Shown here: one piece after another, positions 7,931 to 15,203 of the stretch
Layout: the number at the start of each line of letters is the position of its first letter
Numbering within the stretch: position 1 is the stretch's first letter
Assembly: GCF_003595215.1 (NCBI RefSeq)
Contig: NZ_QYZP01000001.1
Span: forward strand, 434,001-498,000
Direction: 5' to 3'
DNA length: 64,000 bases
Source of the DNA: Nesterenkonia natronophila
GTDB taxonomy: Bacteria > Actinomycetota > Actinomycetes > Actinomycetales > Micrococcaceae
The notes under the pieces: generated by a model
Databases searched by the model: none
The model's input: only the letters and a program-made list of their open reading frames with translations
What the model was told of the DNA's origin: nothing
Program-made: the position numbers and the translations under genes

Positions 7931-9619
7931 TTAGATCTTGCCGGCTGCCTTCAGCTGCTGCGGTGCGGGATAGCGGATTGACTCCACCATCTCCTGAACC
8001 TCGAGGCTCGGTGGTCGGGTGAGATTCGAGACCACCACGGTCACCGCGAAGTTCAGCACAGCCCCCAGTGCGCCGATACCCTCGGGGGAGATGTTCAGGA
8101 TGTGGTCGTTGGCCTGAGTGCCGAACAGCTCCAGGGTGTAGATCATGTAACTGGAGCTGAAGACCAAACCGGTCAACATGCCAGCGGCCGCGCCCTTGGA
8201 GTTGGCCTTCTTCCAGAAGATACCCAGAATGAGAATTGGGAAGAAGGTCGAGGCGGCCAGGCCGAAGGCAAAGGCCACCACCTGGGCCACGAACGCCGGC
8301 GGATTCAGCCCGGCGAAGATCGCGATGATCACTGCGGCGGTCATCGCGAGACGACCCACCATCATCTGAGTCTTCTCCGAGGCCGCTTCCTTGGAGATCA
8401 TCCGGAAGTAGATGTCGTGGGAAGCAGCGGAGGAGATCACCAGCAGCAGACCTGCGGCTGTGGAGAGCGCCGCGGCCATACCGCCCGCGGCCATCAGGCC
8501 GATGATCGGGGCTGGGAGGCCACTGATCTCCGGGGAGGCGAGCACCAGGATGTCATTGGAGACGATCAAGTCGGCGCCTGAGGCTGCCACATTGGAGACG
8601 CTGTCGATCGTGCCGTCGTCAACGTTGAGTGTCACGTACCCAGCGTCAGCCCACGGTTCGATCCAGGTCGGCAGCTCATCGGCGGTAGCGCCCTCCGCGC
8701 CTTGGAGCAGGTTCAGTTTGGTGAACGCGCCCACAGCTGGTGCTGTCAGGTACAGCAGTGAGATGAAGAACAGCGCCCAGAACGCGGAGAACCGTGCACC
8801 GCGGACTGTCTTAGTGGTGTAGAACCGGATGATCACGTGCGGCAGTCCGGCGGTGCCGAGCATCAGCGACAGGGTCACCAGGAAAACGTCCAGCTGGCCA
8901 CCATCACGACCGGAGAACGCCTCAGTGAAGCGGTCCAGACCGAAGTCCGTACGCAGTCCGTCCAGCTCAGCCAGAATGGTGCCATAGGTCACCTGTGGCA
9001 CCGGGAACCCGCCGATCTGCTGGGACACTGCGACTGCTGGGATGAGGTAAGCAGTAATCAGCACGGCGTACTGCGCCACCTGGGTGTAGGTGATGCCCTT
9101 CATGCCACCGAGCACGGCGTAGAAGAAGATCACCACAGCGGCCACAATGACCGCCCAGTGGGCTTCGAGCCCGAGGAAGCGGGCGAAGACCACGCCGCCG
9201 CCGGTCATCTGGCCCACCACGTAGGTGAACGAGATGACGATCGCACAGATCGCCGCCACCACACGTACGGTGTCGTTGTATCGGTCCCCGACGAACTCTG
9301 GCACCGTGAACTTGCCCCACTTACGCAGGTACGGCGCCAGTAGCAGGGCCAGGAGTACGTACCCACCGGTCCAACCCATGAGATAGACGGAGCCGTCGGA
9401 GCCGAGGAAAGCAATCATGCCGGCCATGCCGATAAAGCTGGCCGCACTCATCCAGTCCGCAGCCACCGCCGCACCGTTTGCAATGGTGGGCACGCCCTGG
9501 GAGGCGACGTAGAACTCCTTGGTCTCCTTTACCCGGGAGCGCCAAGCAATCGTCATGTACATGCCGAACGTCAGAATGAGGAAGAAGAACGTCCAGAATT
9601 GCATGGAGTCAATGTTCAT
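7931..9619 (-). CDS. actP: Cation/acetate symporter
   Basis: A 562-residue SSS-family carrier of the ActP type, moving acetate and related monocarboxylates with a cation. About 13 helices are expected. The first block has WRSRVKETKEFYVASQGVP and AADWMSAASFIGMAG, the hallmark region of ActP proteins. The middle has GTAGLPHVIIRFYTTKTVR. Its ATG overlaps the stop of the DUF485 gene (ATGA), giving the yjcH-actP order known from enterobacteria, but with no acs directly upstream. CRP/GlxR-type sites in the upstream region suggest cAMP-dependent control. Confidence 0.92.
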   Translation of the reverse strand: MNIDSMQFWTFFFLILTFGMYMTIAWRSRVKETKEFYVASQGVPTIANGAAVAADWMSAASFIGMAGMIAFLGSDGSVYLMGWTGGYVLLALLLAPYLRKWGKFTVPEFVGDRYNDTVRVVAAICAIVISFTYVVGQMTGGGVVFARFLGLEAHWAVIVAAVVIFFYAVLGGMKGITYTQVAQYAVLITAYLIPAVAVSQQIGGFPVPQVTYGTILAELDGLRTDFGLDRFTEAFSGRDGGQLDVFLVTLSLMLGTAGLPHVIIRFYTTKTVRGARFSAFWALFFISLLYLTAPAVGAFTKLNLLQGAEGATADELPTWIEPWADAGYVTLNVDDGTIDSVSNVAASGADLIVSNDILVLASPEISGLPAPIIGLMAAGGMAAALSTAAGLLLVISSAASHDIYFRMISKEAASEKTQMMVGRLAMTAAVIIAIFAGLNPPAFVAQVVAFAFGLAASTFFPILILGIFWKKANSKGAAAGMLTGLVFSSSYMIYTLELFGTQANDHILNISPEGIGALGAVLNFAVTVVVSNLTRPPSLEVQEMVESIRYPAPQQLKAAGKI

Positions 9620-9939
9620 GGCTTCTCACCCGTTCCGTTTCGCTCGGAGACTCCGAACTCGTTGTCGATACGGTCCATCCAGAGCGCGTAGACCAGGATG
9701 AGAATGACGAAGGTATAAATGGATCCCTGTTGGGCGAACCACAGTCCCAGTGGGAACCCGAGGATCACAATGTTGTTCAGCGGCTCAATCAGGATGATCC
9801 CGAAGCCGAAGGAGACTGTGAACCAGATAGCCAACAGGACCACCATCAGTCGTAAGTTCTTCTTCCAGTAGCGCTGCCGCCAGCTATTTTCTGGCGGCGG
9901 CGCGGCACCGGAAGAGCCCTCATGTGTCACGTCGGACAT
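9616..9939 (-). CDS. DUF485 (YjcH-like) membrane protein
   Basis: A 107-residue protein with two transmembrane helices in the DUF485 arrangement (RYWKKNLRLMVVLLAIWFTV, then a second helix ending YALWMDRIDNEFGV). Such proteins accompany ActP symporters and are presumed accessory subunits. It is the first gene of the acetate uptake operon. The region upstream carries the putative regulatory sites. Confidence 0.88.
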   Translation of the reverse strand: MSDVTHEGSSGAAPPPENSWRQRYWKKNLRLMVVLLAIWFTVSFGFGIILIEPLNNIVILGFPLGLWFAQQGSIYTFVILILVYALWMDRIDNEFGVSERNGTGEKP

Positions 9940-10021
9940 GCGCGACTCCTTTGCTCAGTACTTGGGTGGACACACATCTGCACTCTGCTGTGACAGACGC
10001 CTAGAGCTAAGCCAACAACGC

Positions 10022-10037
10022 TGTGACCTGCCTCACA
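10022..10037. promoter_or_regulatory. CRP/GlxR-type binding site (perfect consensus)
   Basis: TGTGA-CCTGCC-TCACA, an exact match to the consensus half-sites with the six-base spacer used by cAMP-responsive CRP/GlxR proteins. It lies 82 nt upstream of the DUF485-actP operon. GlxR is known to control acetate genes in corynebacteria; its role here is inferred. Confidence 0.65.
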
Positions 10038-10195
10038 AGCAGATCGCCCTCAAAGGCGGATATGAGTTGGCGAGCGGTCCTCAATGGTCCCCGAATGGCG
10101 GCTGTACTGTGATTTACCGCACATTGGGCGCTACGGACCGTTCAGCTGCCTCACGGCAGCCGCTGAGGGATTCATCGGGTGTTCTACCTGGAATC

Positions 10196-10211
10196 TGTGA
10201 CCAGCATCACC
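10196..10211. promoter_or_regulatory. Second CRP/GlxR-type site (one mismatch)
   Basis: TGTGA-CCAGCA-TCACC, with the same spacing and one mismatch in the right half-site. It is 68 nt before the start of the rightward symporter operon, a suitable place to control that promoter. Confidence 0.5.
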
Positions 10212-10279
10212 GTAATATTCCACACAGAGCCCATTGGGATTCGATGCCCCCTCTATCGCCACGGGAAGCGAGCGAACTT

Positions 10280-10768
10280 ATGACATCCACGGCACCAGCA
10301 GTGGAGCAGAAAGGCCTGGCTGGCGTTTTCGCCCGACTAAGAGAGGGGAAGAACCACGGTTGGGGGATTTTCCACCTCGGCAGCTGGCCGATGATGATCG
10401 GCGGGATGATGATGATCGTCTCGGCTTTCCTCCCCTGGATCTATGTCACGCTGACCCAGGAGATCCTCGGAGAAAATTTCGTCCTGCGGGGCACGGACGG
10501 GCCCGGAGTGCTGACGCTGTCGGTGGGCTGCCTGGCCTTCGCAGGCGCATTCGTTCCGCGCAGAAAGCTCGCCATCGCGCATGCAGCTGCCCCGGGAGCA
10601 TTAGTGGCACTCATCTGCCTGTTCCAAGCCTGGAACCTGATCAGCGCCAATATGGAGACCCAATGGGGATCCTTCCTCCCCGGCATGGGATTGGTGCTCG
10701 CCGCTGGCGCGTCCGTTCTTCTCCTTAAGGTGTCATGGACGATGTACAAGCATTGGCCCGTAGCCTAA
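10280..10768 (+). CDS. Four-helix membrane protein of a symporter operon
   Basis: A 162-residue protein, not recognised as a named family. After a polar N-terminus it has four hydrophobic segments: around PMMIGGMMMIVSAFLPWIYV, GVLTLSVGCLAFAGAFV, AAAPGALVALICLF and GMGLVLAAGASVLLL. The ATG at 10280 is chosen because longer readings run through the regulatory gap. It overlaps the next gene by 34 nt and heads an operon with a small membrane protein, an SSS symporter, a histidine kinase and a response regulator. It may be an accessory or sensory subunit. Confidence 0.6.
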   Translation: MTSTAPAVEQKGLAGVFARLREGKNHGWGIFHLGSWPMMIGGMMMIVSAFLPWIYVTLTQEILGENFVLRGTDGPGVLTLSVGCLAFAGAFVPRRKLAIAHAAAPGALVALICLFQAWNLISANMETQWGSFLPGMGLVLAAGASVLLLKVSWTMYKHWPVA

Positions 10769-11124
10769 GTGGCGTGACCCTTTCTTCGCAGGAAGACGGC
10801 GAGACCCGCGACACACCGGACGAAGTTGATGCCGCTTTCCGCACGCAACGTCGGGTGGCGTTGACGTACTTTGGTGTCTTCCTGGTGGTGGTCGCAGCCT
10901 TCCCCGTGCTCTCCACCTCCCTCGATTGGTGGTTGGACTCGCGGCTCATTGGGGATCTCAGTCCTGGATTCCTCACGGTCGCCGTGGGACTCTACATCCT
11001 GTTCGCCGCCATCGGCATCGCCGCGGCCACACTGAGCTCTAGTGTGGAATCGCAGATGCTCGGAGCCCAAGGCGAGCCTCACACCGGGGACTCGGACTCG
11101 GCAGCCTCAGCAGGACCACCATGA
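10735..11124 (+). CDS. Small two-helix membrane subunit preceding SSS symporter
   Basis: A 129-residue protein with an acidic N-terminus, two hydrophobic helices (LTYFGVFLVVVAAFPVLST and LTVAVGLYILFAAIGIAAAT) and a polar tail. In size, topology and place it resembles the DUF485-type partner encoded before acetate/monocarboxylate symporters such as MctC, although its sequence is divergent. The start lies inside the preceding gene, and its stop overlaps the symporter ATG by four bases, so the three genes are translationally coupled. Confidence 0.7.
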   Translation: MDDVQALARSLSGVTLSSQEDGETRDTPDEVDAAFRTQRRVALTYFGVFLVVVAAFPVLSTSLDWWLDSRLIGDLSPGFLTVAVGLYILFAAIGIAAATLSSSVESQMLGAQGEPHTGDSDSAASAGPP

Positions 11125-12818
11125 CAACCACGGCCATCATCACCCTGATTGCCGTGCTGGTGATTGTGTTGGGAGTGTCCGTGATCACCAGGCCGCGGCA
11201 CTCCTCCACCGTCGACTTCTACCTCGCCGGCCAACGCGTAGGTGTGGCGACCAATTCCTGGGCCATCTGCGGGGACTATCTCTCTGCCGCGTCGTTCCTC
11301 GGTGTGGCGGCGGCAGTCTACGTCTCAGGGCTCGACGGGGCGTGGTATGCAGTCGGATTTGCCGCTGGGTTCGTACCGGTGCTCTTACTGGTGGCGGCAC
11401 CGCTGCGCCGGTATGGGGAGTTCTCCCTCGCTGATTTTCTGGGCCGTCGACTGCGCTCCGATGCGGTTCGGCTCCACTCTGTGGGCGTGGTCCAGCTGGT
11501 GATTCTCTGCTATCTCATCCCGCAGTCGGTGGGTGGGGGGATCACCTGGGAATTGCTGGTCGGCCACGGACTGTTCGGACTGAGCCCCTACTCCACCGGG
11601 GTGCTGCTCTCCACCGCAGTGATCGCCGTGATAGTCGCCGCGGGAGGGATGCGGGGCACCACATGGAATCAGGCAGTGCAGTTCCTGCTGCTCTTCGCCG
11701 CCCTGCTGTGGCTGGCAGTTATGGTCAGCGCCGACGGGTTCCGGTATGGCGAGGCCGTGGAATCCTTGAGCAACCAACCCTTGATGAACCCTGAGTTCAC
11801 CGATGGTGCCTGGCACCTCACGGAAGAGCAGAACGCCGTCGACTCCGGAACCCAGGCCGTCTTCGGCGAACCGGGCGCGCGTTACGGCCAGTTGGGCCAA
11901 GTCGCACTGGTGGTCACTCTCGGCTTGGGCACCGCGGGTCTGCCGCATGTCATGAATCGCTATTTCACCGCCCCAACCGGCAGGGCAGCACGCACCACCA
12001 CTGTGTGGGTGCTGGTGCTGATAGGCATGTTCTACGCCCTGGCGGTCATGATGGGCACAGCGGCCAGGGACATTATTCCCGGTGCCTCCAGGGAGCATGC
12101 GTGGTTGGACGATCTCACGGAGGACGGTGTCCTGCGTGTGCCAGAGCATGCTCTGCCGGTCCTTGGTCGGATTTACGGCGACGAAGCTGGCCTGGGCCTG
12201 ATCGCTGCCGCAGCGCTCATTGCGGCGATGTCGACGGTGGCTGGTCTGCTGCTGGCCTCCGCCGCAACCTGGGGTCACGACGTGTATGAACGCCACATCA
12301 ACCCCCGGGCCACTCAGCGCCAGGCAGTATGGGTCGGCAGGACTTCCACCCTGATCGCCGCCGGAGCTGCCGCAGCGCTGGCCATAGTTCTGCGGCCGGA
12401 GGCGTTCACCCCGGCCATGCCATCGTTGGTGGCGACCATGGTGACATGGGCCTTTGCCATCGCCGGCTCAGCGCTGACCCCGGTGGTAGTGCTTGCCATC
12501 TGGTGGCGACGCACCACGGCCGCCGGCGCCCTCGCTGGGCTCATCAGTGGTTCCATCACATCGATCGCCATGTTTCTCAGCGCGAGCTTCCTGGACGCCT
12601 CACCTCTCAGAGAGCTGATGGCTGCCCCGACACTTGTGGCGGCGCCGCTGGCGTTCCTATTAACCATCGTGGTCTCGCTGCGCACTCAGCCACCGAGTGA
12701 CGTCGAAGCCGACTGGGTCATCATGCACGGCACTGCGGCCGACCGTCATGCCGAACGAATAGCCCACCTCACCCTGCGAGAGCGCAGGCGGCGAAAGGAG
12801 GATCGGCGTGCGCGGTAG
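11121..12818 (+). CDS. Second cation/monocarboxylate symporter (ActP/MctC-like)
   Basis: A 565-residue SSS carrier. The start region has VDFYLAGQRVGVATNSWAIC followed by GDYLSAASFLGVAA, the ActP/MctC hallmark. Later it has GTAGLPHVMNRYFTAPTGRA and the WWRRTTAAGALAGLISG end segment. It is a distant paralogue of the carrier at 7.9-9.6 kb. It overlaps the histidine kinase start by 11 nt. The adjacent BtsS-like kinase suggests that the substrate could be pyruvate or another small monocarboxylate; this is inference from context. Confidence 0.88.
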   Translation: MTTTAIITLIAVLVIVLGVSVITRPRHSSTVDFYLAGQRVGVATNSWAICGDYLSAASFLGVAAAVYVSGLDGAWYAVGFAAGFVPVLLLVAAPLRRYGEFSLADFLGRRLRSDAVRLHSVGVVQLVILCYLIPQSVGGGITWELLVGHGLFGLSPYSTGVLLSTAVIAVIVAAGGMRGTTWNQAVQFLLLFAALLWLAVMVSADGFRYGEAVESLSNQPLMNPEFTDGAWHLTEEQNAVDSGTQAVFGEPGARYGQLGQVALVVTLGLGTAGLPHVMNRYFTAPTGRAARTTTVWVLVLIGMFYALAVMMGTAARDIIPGASREHAWLDDLTEDGVLRVPEHALPVLGRIYGDEAGLGLIAAAALIAAMSTVAGLLLASAATWGHDVYERHINPRATQRQAVWVGRTSTLIAAGAAAALAIVLRPEAFTPAMPSLVATMVTWAFAIAGSALTPVVVLAIWWRRTTAAGALAGLISGSITSIAMFLSASFLDASPLRELMAAPTLVAAPLAFLLTIVVSLRTQPPSDVEADWVIMHGTAADRHAERIAHLTLRERRRRKEDRRAR

Positions 12819-14166
12819 CGTCATCCTAGCCAGTGCAGTGCTCATCATTTGGACTCTGGTCTATGTGATCACCCAGCTGATGGTCACACCAGCCCTTCCG
12901 GTGCTGCCCACTGCAGGGATCGGCGTCGCCCTCACCCTTGCGGTGGTGCTGGGCTATCCGTCGGCACTGCGTGGTCCCCGCGGATCGCGCGGCGTGCGGG
13001 GTGCCCATACCGCCGGCCGCGCAGCTGCCGCTCGTCGGGATCTTCCGGAACATGGGGTGGGTGAGTTGGCGGTCCGGGCCATCCCGCTTCGCTCCGGCCT
13101 GACCCAGGAGGCGGCACGCCGCACCTGCGCACTGCTGAGACCAATGCTCGCCGGTGACGCCGTCTCCATCACTGACACTGAGAATATTCTCGCGTACATC
13201 GGGCCTGGGGAGGACCACCATGTATCTGGAGGTGCCATGCAGACATCCGCCGCCCCGCGCGCGGTGCGTAAAGGAAAAACCGTGGTGGTGCGTGACAAGA
13301 AAGGAGTGGGATGCCGTGATCCCGACTGCGAGGTGCTCTCGGCTGTGATTGCGCCACTGCGCATCGGCCAGCGGGTGGTCGGCACTCTGGGCGTCTACCA
13401 GGCCACCACGGTGATCCCACCCCAACAGATGGTGGAGGACATGGCGAAGATGCTCAGCCTGCACCTGGAACTGGCTGAGCTGGATCGGGAGAAGCAGCTG
13501 GCGGCCAGTGCGCGGCTGGATGCGCTGCGGGCGCAGATTAACCCGCATTTCCTCTTCAATATTCTCAACACCATCGCCTCTAAGGCCCGCACCCGGCCGG
13601 ATGAGGCACGTGAACTGCTCCTGAGGCTCTCGGAGTTTTTCCGTTACGCGGTGCGCCAGGAGGGACACATGGCTGAGTTCGCTCAGGAGTATTTCTTTGT
13701 GCGCACTTATATCTCCTTGGAACAGGCTCGATTCGGCGACCGGCTCCAGGTCCGCTACGACATCGACCCGCAGGTGCTCACCTCCCGGGTCCCAGTGCTG
13801 ACCATCCAGCCCTTGGTAGAGAATGCGGTTAAGCACGGTATTGGTTCCAAACCTGAGGGTGGAACCGTGCGGCTCCGGGCGCGGGTTGATCCGCTGACAC
13901 GGACCACATCGATTCGAGTCTCCGACGATGGCGTCGGCATGGATCCAGAGGTCCTGGCCAAGCTCACAGCCGGGGAGGGAGATGTGGGGGACCACGCAGA
14001 GGCGGTGCTCACCAACCCCAGTTCGACGACGGAAGGGCATGCCGGGGTCGGTCTGCGAAATATTTCTGAGCGGCTCGACTCGCTCTTTGGTGACCGTTAT
14101 GACATGTCGATCTCCACCCCCAAATCCGGGGGCACCGTGATAGAGCTTCAGATTCCGCTGCGCTGA
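12808..14166 (+). CDS. LytS/BtsS-like sensor histidine kinase
   Basis: A 452-residue membrane kinase. It has two N-terminal hydrophobic segments (residues ~5-55) instead of the usual five to eight of the LytS family. A GAF-like sensor domain follows (residues ~95-225), with AVSITDTENILAYIGPGEDHH and the Cys-containing GCRDPDCEVLSAVIAPL, both close to the pyruvate-sensing BtsS pattern. The His-kinase core has the phosphoacceptor in AQINPHFLFNILNT, and the ATPase N and G boxes (PLVENAVKHGIG, SDDGVGM, GVGLRNISERL). The GTG start overlaps the symporter gene. It should phosphorylate the LytTR regulator encoded 40 nt downstream. Confidence 0.9.
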   Translation: MRGSVILASAVLIIWTLVYVITQLMVTPALPVLPTAGIGVALTLAVVLGYPSALRGPRGSRGVRGAHTAGRAAAARRDLPEHGVGELAVRAIPLRSGLTQEAARRTCALLRPMLAGDAVSITDTENILAYIGPGEDHHVSGGAMQTSAAPRAVRKGKTVVVRDKKGVGCRDPDCEVLSAVIAPLRIGQRVVGTLGVYQATTVIPPQQMVEDMAKMLSLHLELAELDREKQLAASARLDALRAQINPHFLFNILNTIASKARTRPDEARELLLRLSEFFRYAVRQEGHMAEFAQEYFFVRTYISLEQARFGDRLQVRYDIDPQVLTSRVPVLTIQPLVENAVKHGIGSKPEGGTVRLRARVDPLTRTTSIRVSDDGVGMDPEVLAKLTAGEGDVGDHAEAVLTNPSSTTEGHAGVGLRNISERLDSLFGDRYDMSISTPKSGGTVIELQIPLR

Positions 14167-14193
14167 GGTGGCGGTCGGGAGAATCCACAGCCG

Positions 14194-14199
14194 TATACT
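14194..14199 (+). promoter_or_regulatory. -10 box for leaderless response-regulator mRNA
   Basis: TATACT ends seven bases before the GTG at 14207, and there is no ribosome binding site. This suggests an internal promoter giving a leaderless message in addition to read-through from the kinase gene. No clear -35 box is seen. Confidence 0.4.
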
Positions 14200-14206
14200 T
14201 TGACTT

Positions 14207-14995
14207 GTGCCGCCCCGCGCTCTGATAGTCGACGACGAAGCTCCCGCCCGCGAGGAGCTGCGCTACCTGCTGGAAGAAGCCTCAGGTGAGATGGACGTCC
14301 AGGTAGTCGGCGAAGCGACCAACGGTGAGGAAGCACTGGTGCTGCTGCGGTCACTGGACTACGACCTGGTCTTCCTAGACATTCGCATGCCCGGACTCAG
14401 CGGTCTGGAAGTTGCTGAACAGTTGCGTGAGCTGCCCAAACAGCCCAAAGTCATCTTCACCACTGCATACCCTGATCACGCGGTGGAGGCCTTCGACCTT
14501 GCTGCGGCGGACTACTTGGTCAAACCCTTCGACTCCGATCGCCTCGCTCGCGCCCTGGAACGTGCCCTCTCAGGCCCGGCCGCCGCAAGATCGCGGGAGG
14601 CTTCCAAGAATGATGACGCCGAGTCGGTCTCCACAGCGCGAAGAGAGCCCGAACAGCGAGACCGTTTGGTGAGGATTCCGGTCCAACGCGACGGGCGAAC
14701 GATGCTCATCGAGGGTGATGCGATTGTCTACGCCGCAGCGGCCCGCGGGTACTCCTCATTGAAGCTCGCTGAGGAGAAAGTCTTGGTCTCGTTCTCACTC
14801 AATGAGCTGGAGAGACGGCTCCACGGCCACTTCTGCAGGGTCCACCGCTCCTACCTGGTGAACCTGCGGTACGTGCGCGAGCTCGTTCCAGACTTCCGGG
14901 GACACTTAGCGTTGGTAATGAATGACCGACAGCGCTCGCGGGTGGAGGTTTCCCGCCGACACGCCCGCGAACTGCGCCGGCGATTGGGCGTCTGA
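14207..14995 (+). CDS. LytTR-family response regulator
   Basis: A 262-residue regulator. The receiver domain (residues ~1-125) has the acidic pair DDE at 9-11, the phosphoacceptor Asp58 in LVFLDIRMPG, the switch residues in IFTTAYPDHA and the Lys in YLVKPFDSDR. After a linker, a LytTR DNA-binding domain (residues ~165-262) has YAAAARGYSSLKL, FSLNELERRL, FCRVHRSYLVNL and the C-terminal RRHARELRRRLGV. It is the partner of the kinase just upstream and by analogy with BtsR/YpdB probably activates the adjacent symporter. Starts at a GTG. Confidence 0.93.
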   Translation: MPPRALIVDDEAPAREELRYLLEEASGEMDVQVVGEATNGEEALVLLRSLDYDLVFLDIRMPGLSGLEVAEQLRELPKQPKVIFTTAYPDHAVEAFDLAAADYLVKPFDSDRLARALERALSGPAAARSREASKNDDAESVSTARREPEQRDRLVRIPVQRDGRTMLIEGDAIVYAAAARGYSSLKLAEEKVLVSFSLNELERRLHGHFCRVHRSYLVNLRYVRELVPDFRGHLALVMNDRQRSRVEVSRRHARELRRRLGV

Positions 14996-15133
14996 ACCGC
15001 GGCTTGTGCAGGTGGTCAGGCCATCGACGCTTTGGAGCGCAATAAGCGAACCGGGATGGCTCCCGCCACTCTGGAATCCTGTTGACCTCTGGACTGAACG
15101 GTGCAGTGTCCCCGGGCCACGCAATGACCACCC

Positions 15134-15183
15134 CTCAGTCGGTCGTCCTGCCCAGTAGGAGCGGAGCGGGACGACCGACTGAG
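15134..15183. terminator. Bidirectional hairpin terminator
   Basis: A perfect 15-bp stem, CTCAGTCGGTCGTCC, with a 20-nt loop. It lies between the convergent response regulator and BCCT genes and can end both transcripts. Confidence 0.8.
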
Positions 15184-15203
15184 TTGCTGAGGTCAGCTCG
15201 GAG

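Larger units (their letters stand above)
9940..10279. other. Regulatory gap between two divergent symporter operons
   Basis: 340 bases without a convincing gene. It separates the DUF485-actP operon (left, minus strand) from the second symporter/two-component operon (right, plus strand). It holds two CRP/GlxR-like palindromes (annotated separately), 82 and 256 nt from the DUF485 start. A reading frame spans part of it in frame with the 162-residue protein, but it has no start signal and an unlikely composition. Confidence 0.7.

Noticed and set aside
12826..14040. 404-codon minus-strand frame opposite the histidine kinase
   Set aside because: Antisense shadow of a gene with all kinase motifs; His/Arg-rich composition typical of a complement frame in high-GC DNA.
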